From Rosenbergiella epipactidis (GTDB taxonomy: Bacteria > Pseudomonadota > Gammaproteobacteria > Enterobacterales > Enterobacteriaceae), in contig NZ_JABBFQ010000003.1 in the NCBI RefSeq assembly GCF_018494055.1, positions 248,001 to 312,000 on the forward strand: DNA of 64,000 bases, read 5' to 3'. Of the stretch, positions 12,722 to 22,468 are shown piece after piece (the stretch's first letter is position 1; every line of letters starts with the position of its first letter). The notes below the pieces were generated by a model that did no database searches, was not told the origin of the DNA, and saw only the letters and a program-made list of their open reading frames with translations. The translations under genes were made by a program, and so were the position numbers.

Positions 12722-13639
12722 ATGAATTATAGTTTACGTCAGCTACGCATCTTTGTCGCGGTCGCCGAGCAGCAGAGTTTTAGCCGAGCAGGGGAGTTGA
12801 TTGGCTTAAGTCAGTCGGCAGTCAGTCATGCCGTTAAGGAGCTGGAACAAACGCTTTCATTACGGCTTATCGATCGCACGACTCGAGAAGTGGTACTCAC
12901 CTTAGCAGGTAAACAGTTGGCTTCACGCATGGCGTTATTGATTGATGATATGGATAGTTTAATCAAAGATCTCTATAGCTACGGTGAACAGCGGACCGGC
13001 ACCGTGAGAGTGGCAGCAAGCCAAACGATTTCTGCGCAACTGATGCCAAAGTGTTTGGCGAGCTGTCAGCAACGTTACCCAGAAATACGTTTACTGTTGC
13101 AAGACAGTGTCCAGCAATCGGTAGTTCAGGCGGTAAGGCAAGAAGAGGTCGATTTTGGTATCGTGATAGAGCTTCAGAATACGCGTGAATTCGAGACACA
13201 ACCCCTGCTGCAAGATCCTTTTCTATTATTATGTCGTGACGATGACCCGCTGGCAGAGAAACCCAGAGTCAGTTGGGCCGATATCGGGCTGCGCCAATGT
13301 GTGTTACAAGATTATGCCTCTGGCAGCCGGGTGTTGATCGATGCAATTTTTCAGCAGCAAGGGGGGCATCCTGAGGTGGTTCAGCAAGTCGGCCATCCTA
13401 GTACGCTGTTTACCATGGTCGATGCAGGGATTGGCGTCAGTATTCTTCCGGCGCTGGCGCTGCCTTTACCGCAAGAGAGTCGGCTAGTGGTGAGAAAAAT
13501 TTCACCAGAAAGAGGACGATTGCTGACCTTGATACGCCGTAAAAATCGGTCACTGTCTCCCGCTGCAGAGGTGATTTGGCAACTTGTTGCCGAGCAAGCG
13601 CAACAGTTGGCACTAAAACGGCAGATTAGCGTGCGCTAG
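12722..13639 (+). CDS. yfeR: LysR-family transcriptional regulator YfeR
   Basis: DNA-binding regulator with the N-terminal LysR winged helix (LRQLRIFVAVAEQQSFSRAGELIGLSQSAVSHAVKELE, residues 5-42) and a C-terminal periplasmic-binding-like sensor domain (TVRVAASQTISAQLMP onward). 305 aa, as usual for the family. It is divergent from yfeH across 94 bp, which should hold the operator. The stop codon lies inside a 62-bp sequence repeated 169 bp downstream next to tRNA-Lys. The gene may therefore have been trimmed or fused at its 3' end by that duplication. Confidence 0.92.
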   Translation: MNYSLRQLRIFVAVAEQQSFSRAGELIGLSQSAVSHAVKELEQTLSLRLIDRTTREVVLTLAGKQLASRMALLIDDMDSLIKDLYSYGEQRTGTVRVAASQTISAQLMPKCLASCQQRYPEIRLLLQDSVQQSVVQAVRQEEVDFGIVIELQNTREFETQPLLQDPFLLLCRDDDPLAEKPRVSWADIGLRQCVLQDYASGSRVLIDAIFQQQGGHPEVVQQVGHPSTLFTMVDAGIGVSILPALALPLPQESRLVVRKISPERGRLLTLIRRKNRSLSPAAEVIWQLVAEQAQQLALKRQISVR

Positions 13640-13697
13640 AAACGAAAAAAGCACCCAGAGGGTGCTTTTTTACTGAATTTGGTGGGTCGTGCAGGAT
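13636..13697. repeat. 62-bp direct repeat, copy 1 (terminator plus tRNA-Lys 3' end)
   Basis: Identical at 61 of 62 positions to 13805-13866 (one G/A difference). It covers the yfeR stop codon, a terminator hairpin and, on the minus strand, the last 18 bases of tRNA-Lys including CCA. Copy 1 has no tRNA body: 107 bp of unrelated structured sequence take its place. The repeat period is 169 bp. Confidence 0.9.
13645..13671. terminator. bidirectional rho-independent terminator, copy 1
   Basis: GCACCC-AGA-GGGTGC (13651-13665) flanked by six A and six T. It terminates yfeR on the plus strand and, read the other way, the RNA running past the tRNA operon on the minus strand. Confidence 0.9.
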
Positions 13698-13800
13698 GAC
13701 TCGCTACGCTCGCCCTGCGGGTCGTTGCCTAGGCAACGTTGTCTCACTGCGTTCGACTCGGCCCTGCAGCAGGTTCTCATCCTGAACGATTTTACTCTTG
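13679..13800 (-). ncRNA. rtT-like structured element downstream of the tRNA operon
   Basis: On the minus strand, downstream of tRNA-Lys and its terminator, lies about 107 bp of strongly structured sequence ending in the last 18 bases of tRNA-Lys plus a second terminator. The outer arms CAGGATGA (13692-13699) and TCATCCTG (13777-13784) pair, and the centre holds the perfect palindrome CGTTGCCTAGGCAACG (13723-13738). E. coli tyrT carries comparable repeats of about 178 bp, each starting with the tRNA 3' end, from which rtT RNA is released. Assignment to that family is by architecture and needs an Rfam search. Confidence 0.5.
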
Positions 13801-13804
13801 AGTA

Positions 13805-13866
13805 CTAGAAACGAAAAAAGCACCCAGAGGGTGCTTTTTTACTAAATTTGGTGGGTCGTGCAGGAT
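13805..13866. repeat. 62-bp direct repeat, copy 2 (overlaps tRNA-Lys 3' end)
   Basis: The functional copy: terminator hairpin followed, on the minus strand, by the genuine 3' end of tRNA-Lys. It matches 13636-13697 with one mismatch. Confidence 0.9.
13814..13840 (-). terminator. rho-independent terminator of the tRNA-Val/Lys operon
   Basis: GCACCC-AGA-GGGTGC flanked by A and T runs, 9 bases after the CCA of tRNA-Lys on the minus strand. Confidence 0.9.
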
Positions 13867-13924
13867 TCGAACCTGCGACCAATTGATTAAAAGTCAACTG
13901 CTCTACCAACTGAGCTAACGACCC
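13849..13924 (-). tRNA. tRNA-Lys (anticodon TTT)
   Basis: 76-nt cloverleaf on the minus strand, with encoded CCA. Acceptor GGGTCGT pairs with ACGACCC, the D-loop has GTTGGT, the anticodon loop reads CTTTTAA, and the T-loop is GTTCGAATC. As far as I can tell the sequence is the same as E. coli lysine tRNA. Second gene of a Val-Lys operon, corresponding to valU-valY-lysV beside gltX in E. coli, but with only one Val copy. Confidence 0.98.
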
Positions 13925-13928
13925 GAAG

Positions 13929-14004
13929 TGGTGGGTGATGACGGATTCGAACCGCCGACCCCCTCCTTGTAAGGGAGATGCTCTACCAACTGAGCTAATC
14001 ACCC
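13929..14004 (-). tRNA. tRNA-Val (anticodon TAC)
   Basis: 76-nt cloverleaf, CCA encoded. Acceptor GGGTGAT pairs with ATCACCC; the anticodon loop CTTACAA gives TAC; the variable arm and T-loop (GTTCGAATC) are normal. It is separated from tRNA-Lys by 4 bp, so the two are processed from one transcript. Confidence 0.98.
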
Positions 14005-14021
14005 CCGCTGTGTGGAGTCGC

Positions 14022-14049
14022 ATTATAGGGATAGTTGATTTTGAGTCAA
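14022..14049 (-). promoter_or_regulatory. promoter of the tRNA-Val/Lys operon
   Basis: On the minus strand TTGACT (-35) and TATAAT (-10) are separated by 16 bp, with a GC-rich discriminator (GCGACTCC) typical of stringently controlled stable-RNA promoters, about 17 bp before tRNA-Val. Confidence 0.8.
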
Positions 14050-14272
14050 CGCTTTTTATCACTTAATTTTCTGTTCGGTTTAATTTTCACCACTCTGTCG
14101 GCCATTTAAGCAGTTTGGTGAAAATAGCCACATAATTTGCGTTACCCCGCAAGAATTAGTCATGTCTTATTATTGAGGAAAAAGCGCTAACTGTTACACT
14201 GTGCGAAGAATAATACGATTCCACAAGGTTTTATCGGGTGTTCTACCCAATGTACGTTAAGGCAAACCTCAA

Positions 14273-15688
14273 ATGAAAATCAAAACACGTTTTGCACCAA
14301 GCCCTACAGGCTACCTTCATGTCGGTGGCGCTCGCACCGCTCTCTATTCTTGGCTATACGCCCGTCATAACCAAGGCGACTTCGTTCTGCGTATCGAAGA
14401 TACCGATCTTGAACGCTCCACACCGGAAGCTATCGAAGCCATTATGGACGGGATGAACTGGTTAAGCCTAAATTGGGATGAGGGTCCTTACTATCAGACC
14501 AAACGTTTTGATCGCTATAACCAAGTGATTGACCAGATGCTCGAAGCCGATACCGCTTATCGCTGTTACTGCTCGCGTGAGCGTCTAGACGCATTACGTG
14601 AACAGCAAATGGAAGCGGGTGAGAAGCCTCGTTATGACGGTTGTTGCCGAGATACCGAACATGGCCATACTCCTGATGAACCTCATGTCGTACGTTTTCG
14701 TAACCCCCAAGAGGGGTCGGTCATTTTTGATGATCAAATCCGTGGACCTATTGAATTCAGCAACCAAGAACTCGACGATCTGATCATTCGCCGTACCGAT
14801 GGCTCACCTACCTATAACTTCTGCGTAGTGGTTGACGATTGGGATATGGGCATTACTCATGTGATCCGTGGGGAAGACCATATCAACAACACGCCGCGTC
14901 AAATTAATATCTTAAAAGCGATTGGCGCAGAGGTTCCTATTTATGCGCACGTCTCGATGATTTTAGGTGACGATGGTAAGAAACTCTCCAAGCGTCATGG
15001 TGCTGTCGGCGTTATGCAATACCGTGACGACGGCTTCTTACCCGAAGCATTATTAAATTATCTCGTGAGAATGGGCTGGGCACATGGCGACCAAGAAATT
15101 TTCTCTGTCGATGAAATGGTGCAACTGTTCCAGCTTGATGCAGTGAGTAAGTCAGCCAGTGCGTTCAACACCGAAAAATTATTGTGGTTGAACCATCACT
15201 ACATTACCACGTTGGCCCCTGAATATGTGGCGACACAACTGCAATGGCATATCGATCAACAACAGATCGATACGCGCACCGGTCCAGAGTTGGCTAAATT
15301 AGTGACATTATTAGGTGATCGCTGCAAAACGTTGAAAGAGATGGCGGAAACCTGTCGTTACTTCTACGAAGACTTCAATGAGTTTGATGCCGATGCGGCG
15401 AAGAAACACTTACGCCCAGTCGCTCGCCAGCCGCTTGAATTGATTTCAGCGAAATTAGCTGCCTTGACCGAGTGGACGACGGAAGCCATCCATAATGCTA
15501 TCGAGCAAACGGCTGCCGAGCTTGAAGTGGGTATGGGGAAAGTGGGGATGCCGTTACGCGTAGCCGTGACCGGAGCAGGGCAGTCACCTGCCTTAGACGT
15601 TACGGTTGAGGCAATTGGTCAACAACGTAGTGTTAACAGAATTGCTCAAGCTCTCGCTTTTATTAGTGAGCGCGAAAACCAAGCGTAG
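14273..15688 (+). CDS. gltX: glutamate--tRNA ligase
   Basis: Charges tRNA-Glu with glutamate; class I synthetase. The 471 aa match the E. coli enzyme in length. The HIGH-type signature is [14 protein letters not shown] (residues 9-22) and the KMSKS-type signature is KKLSKRHG (about residue 237). Zinc-binding cysteines appear in [15 protein letters not shown]...[12 protein letters not shown] at 14273. It faces yfeC, with a shared hairpin between the two stops. Confidence 0.98.
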   Translation: MKIKTRFAPSPTGYLHVGGARTALYSWLYARHNQGDFVLRIEDTDLERSTPEAIEAIMDGMNWLSLNWDEGPYYQTKRFDRYNQVIDQMLEADTAYRCYCSRERLDALREQQMEAGEKPRYDGCCRDTEHGHTPDEPHVVRFRNPQEGSVIFDDQIRGPIEFSNQELDDLIIRRTDGSPTYNFCVVVDDWDMGITHVIRGEDHINNTPRQINILKAIGAEVPIYAHVSMILGDDGKKLSKRHGAVGVMQYRDDGFLPEALLNYLVRMGWAHGDQEIFSVDEMVQLFQLDAVSKSASAFNTEKLLWLNHHYITTLAPEYVATQLQWHIDQQQIDTRTGPELAKLVTLLGDRCKTLKEMAETCRYFYEDFNEFDADAAKKHLRPVARQPLELISAKLAALTEWTTEAIHNAIEQTAAELEVGMGKVGMPLRVAVTGAGQSPALDVTVEAIGQQRSVNRIAQALAFISERENQA

Positions 15689-15698
15689 TATTTTAAGC

Positions 15699-15720
15699 CC
15701 CGGCAGTTTAGGCTGCCGGG
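15699..15720. terminator. convergent terminator between gltX and yfeC
   Basis: CCCGGCAG (15699-15706) and CTGCCGGG (15713-15720) form a perfect 8-bp stem with a 6-base loop. T-tracts are weak on both sides (TTTTAA on the minus-strand side). Confidence 0.55.
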
Positions 15721-15725
15721 ACTTC

Positions 15726-16076
15726 CTACGAAGTGATGCCTAATCGACCTAGAATACCACTAATACCTTCTCGTAATAGAAGAGAGGTAAGCTGCGCTTT
15801 TTCATCAGGGCTCATTTGCTGGACTGAACTCAGCAAAATCTGGGTGAGTTGATCTTTACGAACCGTATAGTGACTTCGTGGTTCAGCCGCATGGCGCACT
15901 GATTTCAAAAACTCAGTGACCTGTTGGTCAATGTGCACTAATCGCGCCTTACCCCCTTGTACACCGGGTTTAGCAACGGTGGTCCATCCTTCACGTTTAA
16001 TCCACTTATTAATAGTTTGACGCGAGTAGCCCGTTTCCTGCGCAAGTTCTTCAGGTGTCATCCATTCCTTGTTCAC
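15726..16076 (-). CDS. yfeC: YfeC-like putative DNA-binding regulator
   Basis: 116-aa protein with an N-terminal helix-turn-helix (MTPEELAQETGYSRQTINKWIKREGW, residues 6-31), a short basic wing (GVQGGKARLVHID) and a C-terminal helical part ending LLREGISGILGRLGI, matching E. coli YfeC/YfeD (DUF1323 type). E. coli has two tandem paralogues here, while this genome has one. A GTG at 16076 has AGAAGGAA at 8 bases; the ATG five codons later is an alternative. Convergent with gltX. Targets unknown. Confidence 0.88.
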   Translation of the reverse strand: MNKEWMTPEELAQETGYSRQTINKWIKREGWTTVAKPGVQGGKARLVHIDQQVTEFLKSVRHAAEPRSHYTVRKDQLTQILLSSVQQMSPDEKAQLTSLLLREGISGILGRLGITS

Positions 16077-16301
16077 AATCAGTTCCTTCTAGTTGATTGT
16101 TTTACGTTAACTCGTAATTATGAAAATAACTTGAAGTGGAATAAAATAAAAGAGCTAATCATACAGATTATGCGTTCACTCATACTTTCTCCAATTATCA
16201 CCGCTAATTAATTAGGAAAGGTCAATAAAATTTGAGGGTGATGGCTTTCGCAGCACTTTGCTGTAATTTTCAGCGATTGCGCGAGGATATAAAAAATGAC
16301 G

Positions 16302-16330
16302 TTGACAGTTATCAGCCAGTTACCTATTAT
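16302..16330 (+). promoter_or_regulatory. promoter of the tandem tRNA-Ala genes
   Basis: Consensus TTGACA (16302-16307), a 17-bp spacer and TATTAT (16325-16330), followed by a GC-rich discriminator (CCGGCGTC), all about 33 bp before the first tRNA. The strong, stringent-type layout fits a stable-RNA promoter. The rest of 16077-16301 is AT-rich with no gene. Confidence 0.85.
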
Positions 16331-16363
16331 TCCGGCGTCAGTGACACTGACACCTTCATTGAA

Positions 16364-16439
<76 letters not shown>

Positions 16440-16475
16440 AACTCCTCGAGTTTGTGCAATGAAATTCCTAGATGT

Positions 16476-16551
<76 letters not shown>

Positions 16552-16707
16552 ATTCTTAATGATTTTCCTTTCGATTTAATCCCTTATTAGATTTTTATTT
16601 CTTCAGTTAAGTGAAATTTATTACTTATTAAGCAATAATTACGCGGTGAGCCATTGACGGCTTTACGACACATATCTGAATTTTTATTTGTCAATTGAGA
16701 TTACGCT

Positions 16708-17862
16708 ATGAAGCTTAAGGGAATTAATGAAGGTTTCTTCATTCTATTACTGTTATTAACGACGATTGCATTTTGCTTTGTCCTTAAGGCCTACTACTCT
16801 TCGATTTTTTGGGCAATTATCCTAGCGGTACTGTTTTATCCGCTTAAAACCCGTATCAGAGCATGGTTGGGTGATCGTAATGCGCTCGCTGCGTTTCTTA
16901 CCCTACTGGTGATATGCCTGATTGTTTTTATTCCATTAGTCATTGTCACTACGTCGCTGGCGTACGAGGGTAACCAACTTTACCAAAGTGTCTCTCAAAA
17001 CCGAGGGAATTTTGCCGGGGACATCACTCAGCTAATCCAGCATATGCCAGCTTTCGTTCAGAATTTCTTGGAACGCTACGGATTGACCGATGTTAACACC
17101 TTGCAGCAGAAAGTCTCCGCATTTGCTATGCAAGGCAGCCATACACTTGCTAACAGTGCGCTAATGATTGGCCAGGGAACGTTTAGTTTCACCGTCGGCT
17201 TCGGCATTATGCTCTATCTACTGTTTTTCACCTTAAAAGATGGTTCATACTTAGTTAGCCTACTCTTAGACGCTGTGCCGTTAACGCAACATGCTAAACA
17301 TCACTTACTTCTAAAGTTTGCGGCAGTCTCAAAAGCAACTGTTAAAGGCACCGTAGTGGTAGCTATCGTTCAAGGTGCTTTAGGCGGCATTGCCTTCTGG
17401 TTCTTGGGCGTCGAAGGGAGTGTGCTCTGGGGAGCATTGATGGCCTTCTTGTCCCTAATCCCTGCCGTGGGATCGGCGATTATCTGGGCGCCTGTCGCGA
17501 TCTACTTCTTGGTATTAGGCCCGGTTTGGAAAGGGTTGTTCCTAATCGCCTTCTTTGTTGTGGTGGTCGGGCTAGTGGATAACTTCCTGCGTCCACTCTT
17601 AGTGGGTAAAGAGACCAGAATGCCTGACTACTTGGTATTGATCTCAACCTTGGGCGGAATGGAACTGTTTGGGATTAACGGATTTGTGATTGGCCCGTTA
17701 ATCGCCGCGTTGTTTATCGCTTGCTGGAATTTACTCTCAGGCCGAGAAAATCAAGATAACGCTGAGCAGATTGATCCTGACTTTATCGCCGAAGGGAAAG
17801 ATGAAACTGAGGCGTTAAAAGCGAAATTGGCTGAACAGCAGCACAGCGATCAGTCGCCATAA
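16708..17862 (+). CDS. AI-2E family transporter
   Basis: 384-aa inner-membrane protein of the PF01594 family, which includes YdiK, TqsA and PerM of E. coli. Hydrophobic segments lie at about residues 8-50 and 65-90; a soluble loop precedes a C-terminal bundle with the family signature LMAFLSLIPAVGSAIIWAPVAIYFL and GLVDNFLRPLLVGKETRMPDYLVLISTLGG. The C-terminal tail (about residues 350-384) is acidic and glutamine-rich. Only some members export autoinducer-2; others are sodium/proton antiporters, so no substrate is assigned. Single gene with its own terminator. Confidence 0.9.
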   Translation: MKLKGINEGFFILLLLLTTIAFCFVLKAYYSSIFWAIILAVLFYPLKTRIRAWLGDRNALAAFLTLLVICLIVFIPLVIVTTSLAYEGNQLYQSVSQNRGNFAGDITQLIQHMPAFVQNFLERYGLTDVNTLQQKVSAFAMQGSHTLANSALMIGQGTFSFTVGFGIMLYLLFFTLKDGSYLVSLLLDAVPLTQHAKHHLLLKFAAVSKATVKGTVVVAIVQGALGGIAFWFLGVEGSVLWGALMAFLSLIPAVGSAIIWAPVAIYFLVLGPVWKGLFLIAFFVVVVGLVDNFLRPLLVGKETRMPDYLVLISTLGGMELFGINGFVIGPLIAALFIACWNLLSGRENQDNAEQIDPDFIAEGKDETEALKAKLAEQQHSDQSP

Positions 17863-17887
17863 TCGCTATTCTTTTTATTGACTCTCT

Positions 17888-17918
17888 AAGAGCTCATCGT
17901 CGATGGGCTCTTTTTTTT
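17888..17918 (+). terminator. rho-independent terminator of the AI-2E family gene
   Basis: GAGCTCATCG pairs with CGATGGGCTC (one wobble) and is followed by eight T, 25 bp after the stop. Confidence 0.9.
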
Positions 17919-18019
17919 GCCTTTGATTAAGCGGACTGAACAGATAAAGACGCTCAGTGCGAAAGGATTATGCGTTCTATGCTAGGCTAAAGTCATGAGT
18001 AATGATTAAGTGAATAGAA

Positions 18020-18508
18020 ATGAATACATTTATTGGTTTTAGTCTAGTGGTAGGCATTGGATCAACCTTGGTGTTGGATCTGTGGGGACTCATACTCTTT
18101 AGGCTAAAGGGAATGACGCCCACCGATTGGGGCAGCGTTGGCCGGTGGCTATTAGGGCTGCGGCAAGGGAAGTGGGTCGTCACCCAAGGAGATAATCGGC
18201 CGCCTTCGGTAGTTGAAAAAGTCAGCGGCTGGTCGTTCCACTATCTGGTTGGTATCGCCTATGCGGTAATAGTCGTGATCGGCTGGGGAATGCCCTTTAT
18301 CCACACACCGACATTTCCGCCTCTTTTTCTAGTGGGCATAGTGCTGAGCTCTATTGCAGGGCTGACGCTGTTTATGCCTGCGATGGGGGCGGGATTCTGC
18401 GGCAGAAAAATACCGCATCAAGCTAAAGCAATTTTAATGATGCTGATTGCCCATACTATTTTTGCGCTTGGTCAGTACGGATTTGCATTGCTCTACGCGA
18501 GCACATGA
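18020..18508 (+). CDS. DUF2938 family membrane protein
   Basis: 162-aa protein with four hydrophobic segments. The N-terminal GIGSTLVLDLWGLIL and the WSFHYLVGIAYA and MPAMGAGFCGRKIPHQ stretches are typical of DUF2938 (family recalled, not searched). No function is known for the family. The ATG at 18020 has no strong Shine-Dalgarno. It faces nupC with a shared hairpin between them. Confidence 0.82.
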   Translation: MNTFIGFSLVVGIGSTLVLDLWGLILFRLKGMTPTDWGSVGRWLLGLRQGKWVVTQGDNRPPSVVEKVSGWSFHYLVGIAYAVIVVIGWGMPFIHTPTFPPLFLVGIVLSSIAGLTLFMPAMGAGFCGRKIPHQAKAILMMLIAHTIFALGQYGFALLYAST

Positions 18509-18516
18509 GCGGAGAT

Positions 18517-18537
18517 AAGCGGCTTATTCAGCCGCTT
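18517..18537. terminator. convergent terminator between the DUF2938 gene and nupC
   Basis: AAGCGGCT (18517-18524), a five-base loop and AGCCGCTT (18530-18537) form a perfect hairpin 8 bp after one stop and 16 bp after the other. T-tracts are poor. Confidence 0.5.
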
Positions 18538-18552
18538 GTAAAGAGCAGAGTG

Positions 18553-19737
18553 TTAGAGCACCAGGCCGACAATCGCTGCGGAGAGTAAGCTGACTAAGGT
18601 TGAGCCGTAGATAAGTTTTAGCCCGAAGCCTGAAACAACATTTCCTTGTTTCTCGTTTAATCCCTTAATCGCCCCGCTAATAATACCGATAGATGAAAAG
18701 TTAGCGAAAGAGACTAAGAAGACGGAAAGTATTCCCTCGGAGCGTGGTGACAGCTGCCCGGCCATTTTTTGCAAGTCAATCATTGCCACAAACTCATTCG
18801 ACATTAATTTCGTCGCCATAATACTGCCGACGCGTAACGCTTCATTGCTCGGCACGCCAATGACCCAAGCGAGTGGATAGAAAATGTAGCCGAGGATATT
18901 TTGGAAACTAATACCAAAAATAGCGGTAAATAGAGCATTGACCGCTGCAATAAGCGCGATGAAACCAATCAGCATTGCCGCTACGATCATCGCCACTTTA
19001 AAGCCTGCAAGGATATATTCGCCGAGCATCTCGAAGAAACTCTGCCCTTCATGAGTGTTCTTCAGCGACAGGTCTTCTTCTTGTTTAGCCGAGTAGGGGT
19101 TAATAATCGATAACACAATGAAGGTGCTGAACATATTGAGGATCAAGGCCGCGACAACATACTTAGGTTGCAGCATGGTCATGTAGGCACCGACGATAGA
19201 CATCGACACAGTCGACATAGCGGTTGCAGCCATGGTGTACATCCGCCGCTCAGACATCTTGCCGAGAATGTCTTTATAAGCGATGAAGTTCTCAGATTGA
19301 CCTAAAATAAGTGAGCTAACGGCGTTAAAGGATTCGAGCTTCCCCATACCGTTAATTTTCGAGAGCACTGTCCCGATAAAACGGATGATAATCGGTAGGA
19401 TTTTGAAATGCTGCAAAATACCGATCAGGGCAGAGATAAAGACTATCGGACACAACACATTCAGGAAAAAGAACGCCATTCCCTTATCGTTTAAGCCGCC
19501 GAACACGAAATTTGTGCCTTCTGCTGCATATTTAAGAAGCATGGCGAAGAAGTTTGAGAATCCTTGAACCACACCCAATCCCACGTTGGAGTTGAGGAAA
19601 AACCAAGCTAACGCCAGTTCGACCACTAAAAGCTGCAAAATATAGCGGTAAGCTATACTTTTACGGTCTTTGCTAACAATCAACGCTAGAACGGCTATAA
19701 CTATCAGAGCGAGTACAAAATGAAGTGCTTGTGACAT
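18553..19737 (-). CDS. nupC: nucleoside permease NupC
   Basis: Proton-coupled nucleoside importer of the inner membrane (CNT family). 394 aa, with the CNT core [30 protein letters not shown], the conserved [24 protein letters not shown] and the C-terminal [27 protein letters not shown], nearly identical to E. coli NupC. The ATG is at 19737. It is divergent from mntH, as in E. coli. The 354-bp gap between them (19738-20091) holds the MntR box but no clear CytR site. Confidence 0.95.
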   Translation of the reverse strand: MSQALHFVLALIVIAVLALIVSKDRKSIAYRYILQLLVVELALAWFFLNSNVGLGVVQGFSNFFAMLLKYAAEGTNFVFGGLNDKGMAFFFLNVLCPIVFISALIGILQHFKILPIIIRFIGTVLSKINGMGKLESFNAVSSLILGQSENFIAYKDILGKMSERRMYTMAATAMSTVSMSIVGAYMTMLQPKYVVAALILNMFSTFIVLSIINPYSAKQEEDLSLKNTHEGQSFFEMLGEYILAGFKVAMIVAAMLIGFIALIAAVNALFTAIFGISFQNILGYIFYPLAWVIGVPSNEALRVGSIMATKLMSNEFVAMIDLQKMAGQLSPRSEGILSVFLVSFANFSSIGIISGAIKGLNEKQGNVVSGFGLKLIYGSTLVSLLSAAIVGLVL

Positions 19738-19976
19738 GCATAGTGCCTTAAAACTAAAGGGATAGATCGTAGGGCGCTATTCTAGGGGAGAGTGAAAGTA
19801 AAAACGAGTAAAGTTACTTATTATAAGCATTAGATCTCATATTTTTTTGCTAATTGTCGTGGGAAAGATCGATTTGTTATCGATAAAGGGATGTTAGGTT
19901 ATAGGTAAGCGATCTTCAGTGAGATCAAGTAATAAAACTGTTGCTGATGAGCAAATGAACAGGTACCTTACTACAA

Positions 19977-19996
19977 GGTATAGCAAAGGCTATACT
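19977..19996. promoter_or_regulatory. MntR box upstream of mntH
   Basis: TATAGC-AAAG-GCTATA is a perfect 6+6 inverted repeat. It matches the E. coli MntR operator at mntH (core ATAGCAAAGGCTAT), about 100 bp before the mntH start. MntR with manganese represses mntH, so manganese-controlled expression is predicted. Confidence 0.85.
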
Positions 19997-20091
19997 TTGT
20001 AGCGATTGCTATCAGAGTGATTACTTATACCGATTTCTTTTCACTAAGGGGATCGCCTAAAGTTGGACATCATGTTAAACAGGACTCATTT

Positions 20092-21330
20092 ATGTCTAGT
20101 CGCCAGAAAACGACAATGCCTTTTATGACTCAACGCAAAGCTAAAATGTCGTTATTAGGTCCGGCTTTTATTGCGGCTATCGGCTATATCGATCCCGGCA
20201 ACTTTGCGACCAATATCCAAGCGGGTGCCAGTTATGGTTATCAGCTGTTATGGGTAGTCGTATGGGCCAATATCATGGCCATGTTGATCCAATTACTCTC
20301 AGCAAAGTTAGGCATCGCGACAGGGAAAAATCTCGCCGAGCATATTCGCGACCGCTTCCCTAAGCCTTTAGTCTGGTTCTATTGGGTACAGGCAGAGATC
20401 ATTGCGATGGCAACGGATCTGGCTGAATTTATTGGTGCCGCACTAGGGTTTAAACTGTTATTCGGTATAAGTCTTCTTGAAGGGGCAGTGATTACCGGGG
20501 TGGTAACCTTCCTGATCTTAATGCTACAAAGCCGAGGACCGAAGCCGCTGGAATGGTTAATTGGGCTGATGCTGCTTTTCGTTGCTGGCGCTTATATTGC
20601 TGAATTATTCTTCTCACAACCTAATCCACGTGGATTGCTGGTGGGAATGGCGGTGCCCAAATTACCTGATACTAATGCACTCTATCTCGCGGCAGGGGTG
20701 CTTGGTGCAACGATTATGCCGCACGTGATCTATCTTCACTCTGCGTTGACGCAACGTGGTGACGATAAAAATAAAGCGCAACGTTATGCCTCGACAAAAC
20801 TAGATGTTGCGATTGCGATGACTATCGCAGGTTTTGTGAATTTAGCGATGATGGCGACCGCAGCTGCCGTGTTCCACTTTAATGGTCATACTGGGATAAG
20901 TGAACTCGATCAAGCCTATATGACATTAAAACCTTTGCTGGGTAATGCTGCCACTGTGGTGTTTGGCTTAAGCTTAGTGGTTGCAGGGCTTTCCTCAACC
21001 GTGGTAGGGACCTTGGCGGGGCAGGTGGTGATGCAGGGCTTTGTCCATTTCAGTATTCCATTATGGCTACGCCGTACTATCACCATGCTGCCTTCCTTTG
21101 TCGTCATCTTGGCGGGCATGGACGCAACGAAAATATTGGTATTGAGTCAGGTTGTCTTAAGTTTTGGGATTGCACTTGCTCTGATACCATTGTTGATGTT
21201 TACTAACCGAACCGAAATTATGGGTGATCTGGTCAATACCCGCTGGATAAAGCTAGCGGCATGGGGGATCATTCTGATTGTTGTTTCGCTTAATTTGGGA
21301 TTATTATTCGGCGACTTGATTGGATTATAA
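20092..21330 (+). CDS. mntH: Nramp-family manganese transporter MntH
   Basis: Proton-coupled Mn2+ importer. The protein holds the Nramp metal-site helix motif [16 protein letters not shown] (DPGN) and the second unwound helix sequence [13 protein letters not shown] (MPH), across 11 transmembrane helices. The frame is open 25 codons upstream (GTG 20017), but the ATG at 20092 has AGGA at good spacing and yields 412 aa, exactly the E. coli length. Preceded by an MntR box and followed by glk. Confidence 0.96.
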   Translation: MSSRQKTTMPFMTQRKAKMSLLGPAFIAAIGYIDPGNFATNIQAGASYGYQLLWVVVWANIMAMLIQLLSAKLGIATGKNLAEHIRDRFPKPLVWFYWVQAEIIAMATDLAEFIGAALGFKLLFGISLLEGAVITGVVTFLILMLQSRGPKPLEWLIGLMLLFVAGAYIAELFFSQPNPRGLLVGMAVPKLPDTNALYLAAGVLGATIMPHVIYLHSALTQRGDDKNKAQRYASTKLDVAIAMTIAGFVNLAMMATAAAVFHFNGHTGISELDQAYMTLKPLLGNAATVVFGLSLVVAGLSSTVVGTLAGQVVMQGFVHFSIPLWLRRTITMLPSFVVILAGMDATKILVLSQVVLSFGIALALIPLLMFTNRTEIMGDLVNTRWIKLAAWGIILIVVSLNLGLLFGDLIGL

Positions 21331-21468
21331 GAAAAATTGTCCTCTTAACCTTTTATTGAGTTAACTGGCCTGCGCTTGTTTGGCGTAGGCGTAACGGAGC
21401 TCATTGAAACTTAGCTTAGGTTGTTTGACGACTTAAGATGATTTATCCCGAGTGGAGCATTAAAAATA

Positions 21469-22434
21469 ATGACTAAATATGCATTAGTCGGTGATGTGGG
21501 TGGCACCAATGCACGGTTAGCACTTTGTGATGTGGCTAACGGATTAATATCGCAAATTGATACTTTTCCAACATCAGACTACCCGAGCCTCGAAGCGGTG
21601 ATTCGGCACTATTTAGATCAACAACACATCGACGTTGTTGATGCTTGTATCGCTATTGCTTGTCCAGTTAAAGGTGATTGGATTGCAATGACTAACCACC
21701 CTTGGGCTTTCTCGATCCAAGCTATGAAAGAAAACTTACACTTCGAACACTTCGAAGTGATTAATGACTTCACTGCAGTTTCAATGGCTATCCCGATGTT
21801 AGGGGAGAACGACGTATTAAAATTTGGTGGAGAAGAACCTGTCGCCGATAAACCTATTGCTATTTATGGTGCGGGTACCGGTCTCGGCGTTAGTCATTTA
21901 GTGCACGTAGATAAGCGTTGGGTCCCTTTGCCGGGAGAAGGCGGACATGTTGACTTCGCGCCGAACAGTGAAGAAGAAGACCAAATACTTGAAGTCTTAC
22001 GCGAAGAGATGGGGCATGTTTCAGCTGAGCGCGTATTATCTGGTGCAGGATTAGTGAATCTCTATCGCGGTATCGTTAAGGCCGACAATCGTGAGCCAGC
22101 GGAACTCAAACCTCGGGAAGTGAGTGAACGTGCGTTAGAAGATAGCTGTATCGACTGTCGCCGTGCACTTTCTCTGTTCTGTGTCATTATGGGCCGCTTT
22201 GGTGGCAACTTAGCGTTAACCTTGGGGACCTTCGGTGGTGTTTATATTGCCGGCGGGATTGTCCCACGTTTCCTTGAGTTCTTTAAGGCGTCAGGCTTTC
22301 GCGCTGCTTTTGAGGATAAAGGGCGTTTTCGTGATTATGTTAAGGATATTCCTGTTTACATGATCACCCATGAACAGCCTGGTTTACTTGGGGCAGGGGC
22401 GCATATACGCCAAACTCTCGGTTCGATATTGTAA
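21469..22434 (+). CDS. glk: glucokinase
   Basis: Phosphorylates intracellular glucose with ATP. The 321 aa match E. coli Glk. Phosphate motif 1 is [14 protein letters not shown], the catalytic Asp lies in [12 protein letters not shown], phosphate 2 is [14 protein letters not shown] and the adenosine motif is [20 protein letters not shown] at 21469. Convergent with the small gene ypdK, with a hairpin between. Confidence 0.98.
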   Translation: MTKYALVGDVGGTNARLALCDVANGLISQIDTFPTSDYPSLEAVIRHYLDQQHIDVVDACIAIACPVKGDWIAMTNHPWAFSIQAMKENLHFEHFEVINDFTAVSMAIPMLGENDVLKFGGEEPVADKPIAIYGAGTGLGVSHLVHVDKRWVPLPGEGGHVDFAPNSEEEDQILEVLREEMGHVSAERVLSGAGLVNLYRGIVKADNREPAELKPREVSERALEDSCIDCRRALSLFCVIMGRFGGNLALTLGTFGGVYIAGGIVPRFLEFFKASGFRAAFEDKGRFRDYVKDIPVYMITHEQPGLLGAGAHIRQTLGSIL

Positions 22435-22445
22435 ACCGAGAGCTT

Positions 22446-22468
22446 AACAGGGCTTACGCCCTGTTATT
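22446..22468. terminator. terminator hairpin between glk and ypdK
   Basis: AACAGGGC (22446-22453), loop TTAC, GCCCTGTT (22458-22465), followed by ATTATTT on the plus strand. It serves glk; the ypdK stop codon lies at its edge. Confidence 0.7.

Noticed and set aside
13805-14062. 85-aa minus-strand frame (ISSVGRASPLQGGGRRFES...)
   Set aside because: It runs through tRNA-Val and tRNA-Lys; this is the well-known artefact of translating tRNA genes.
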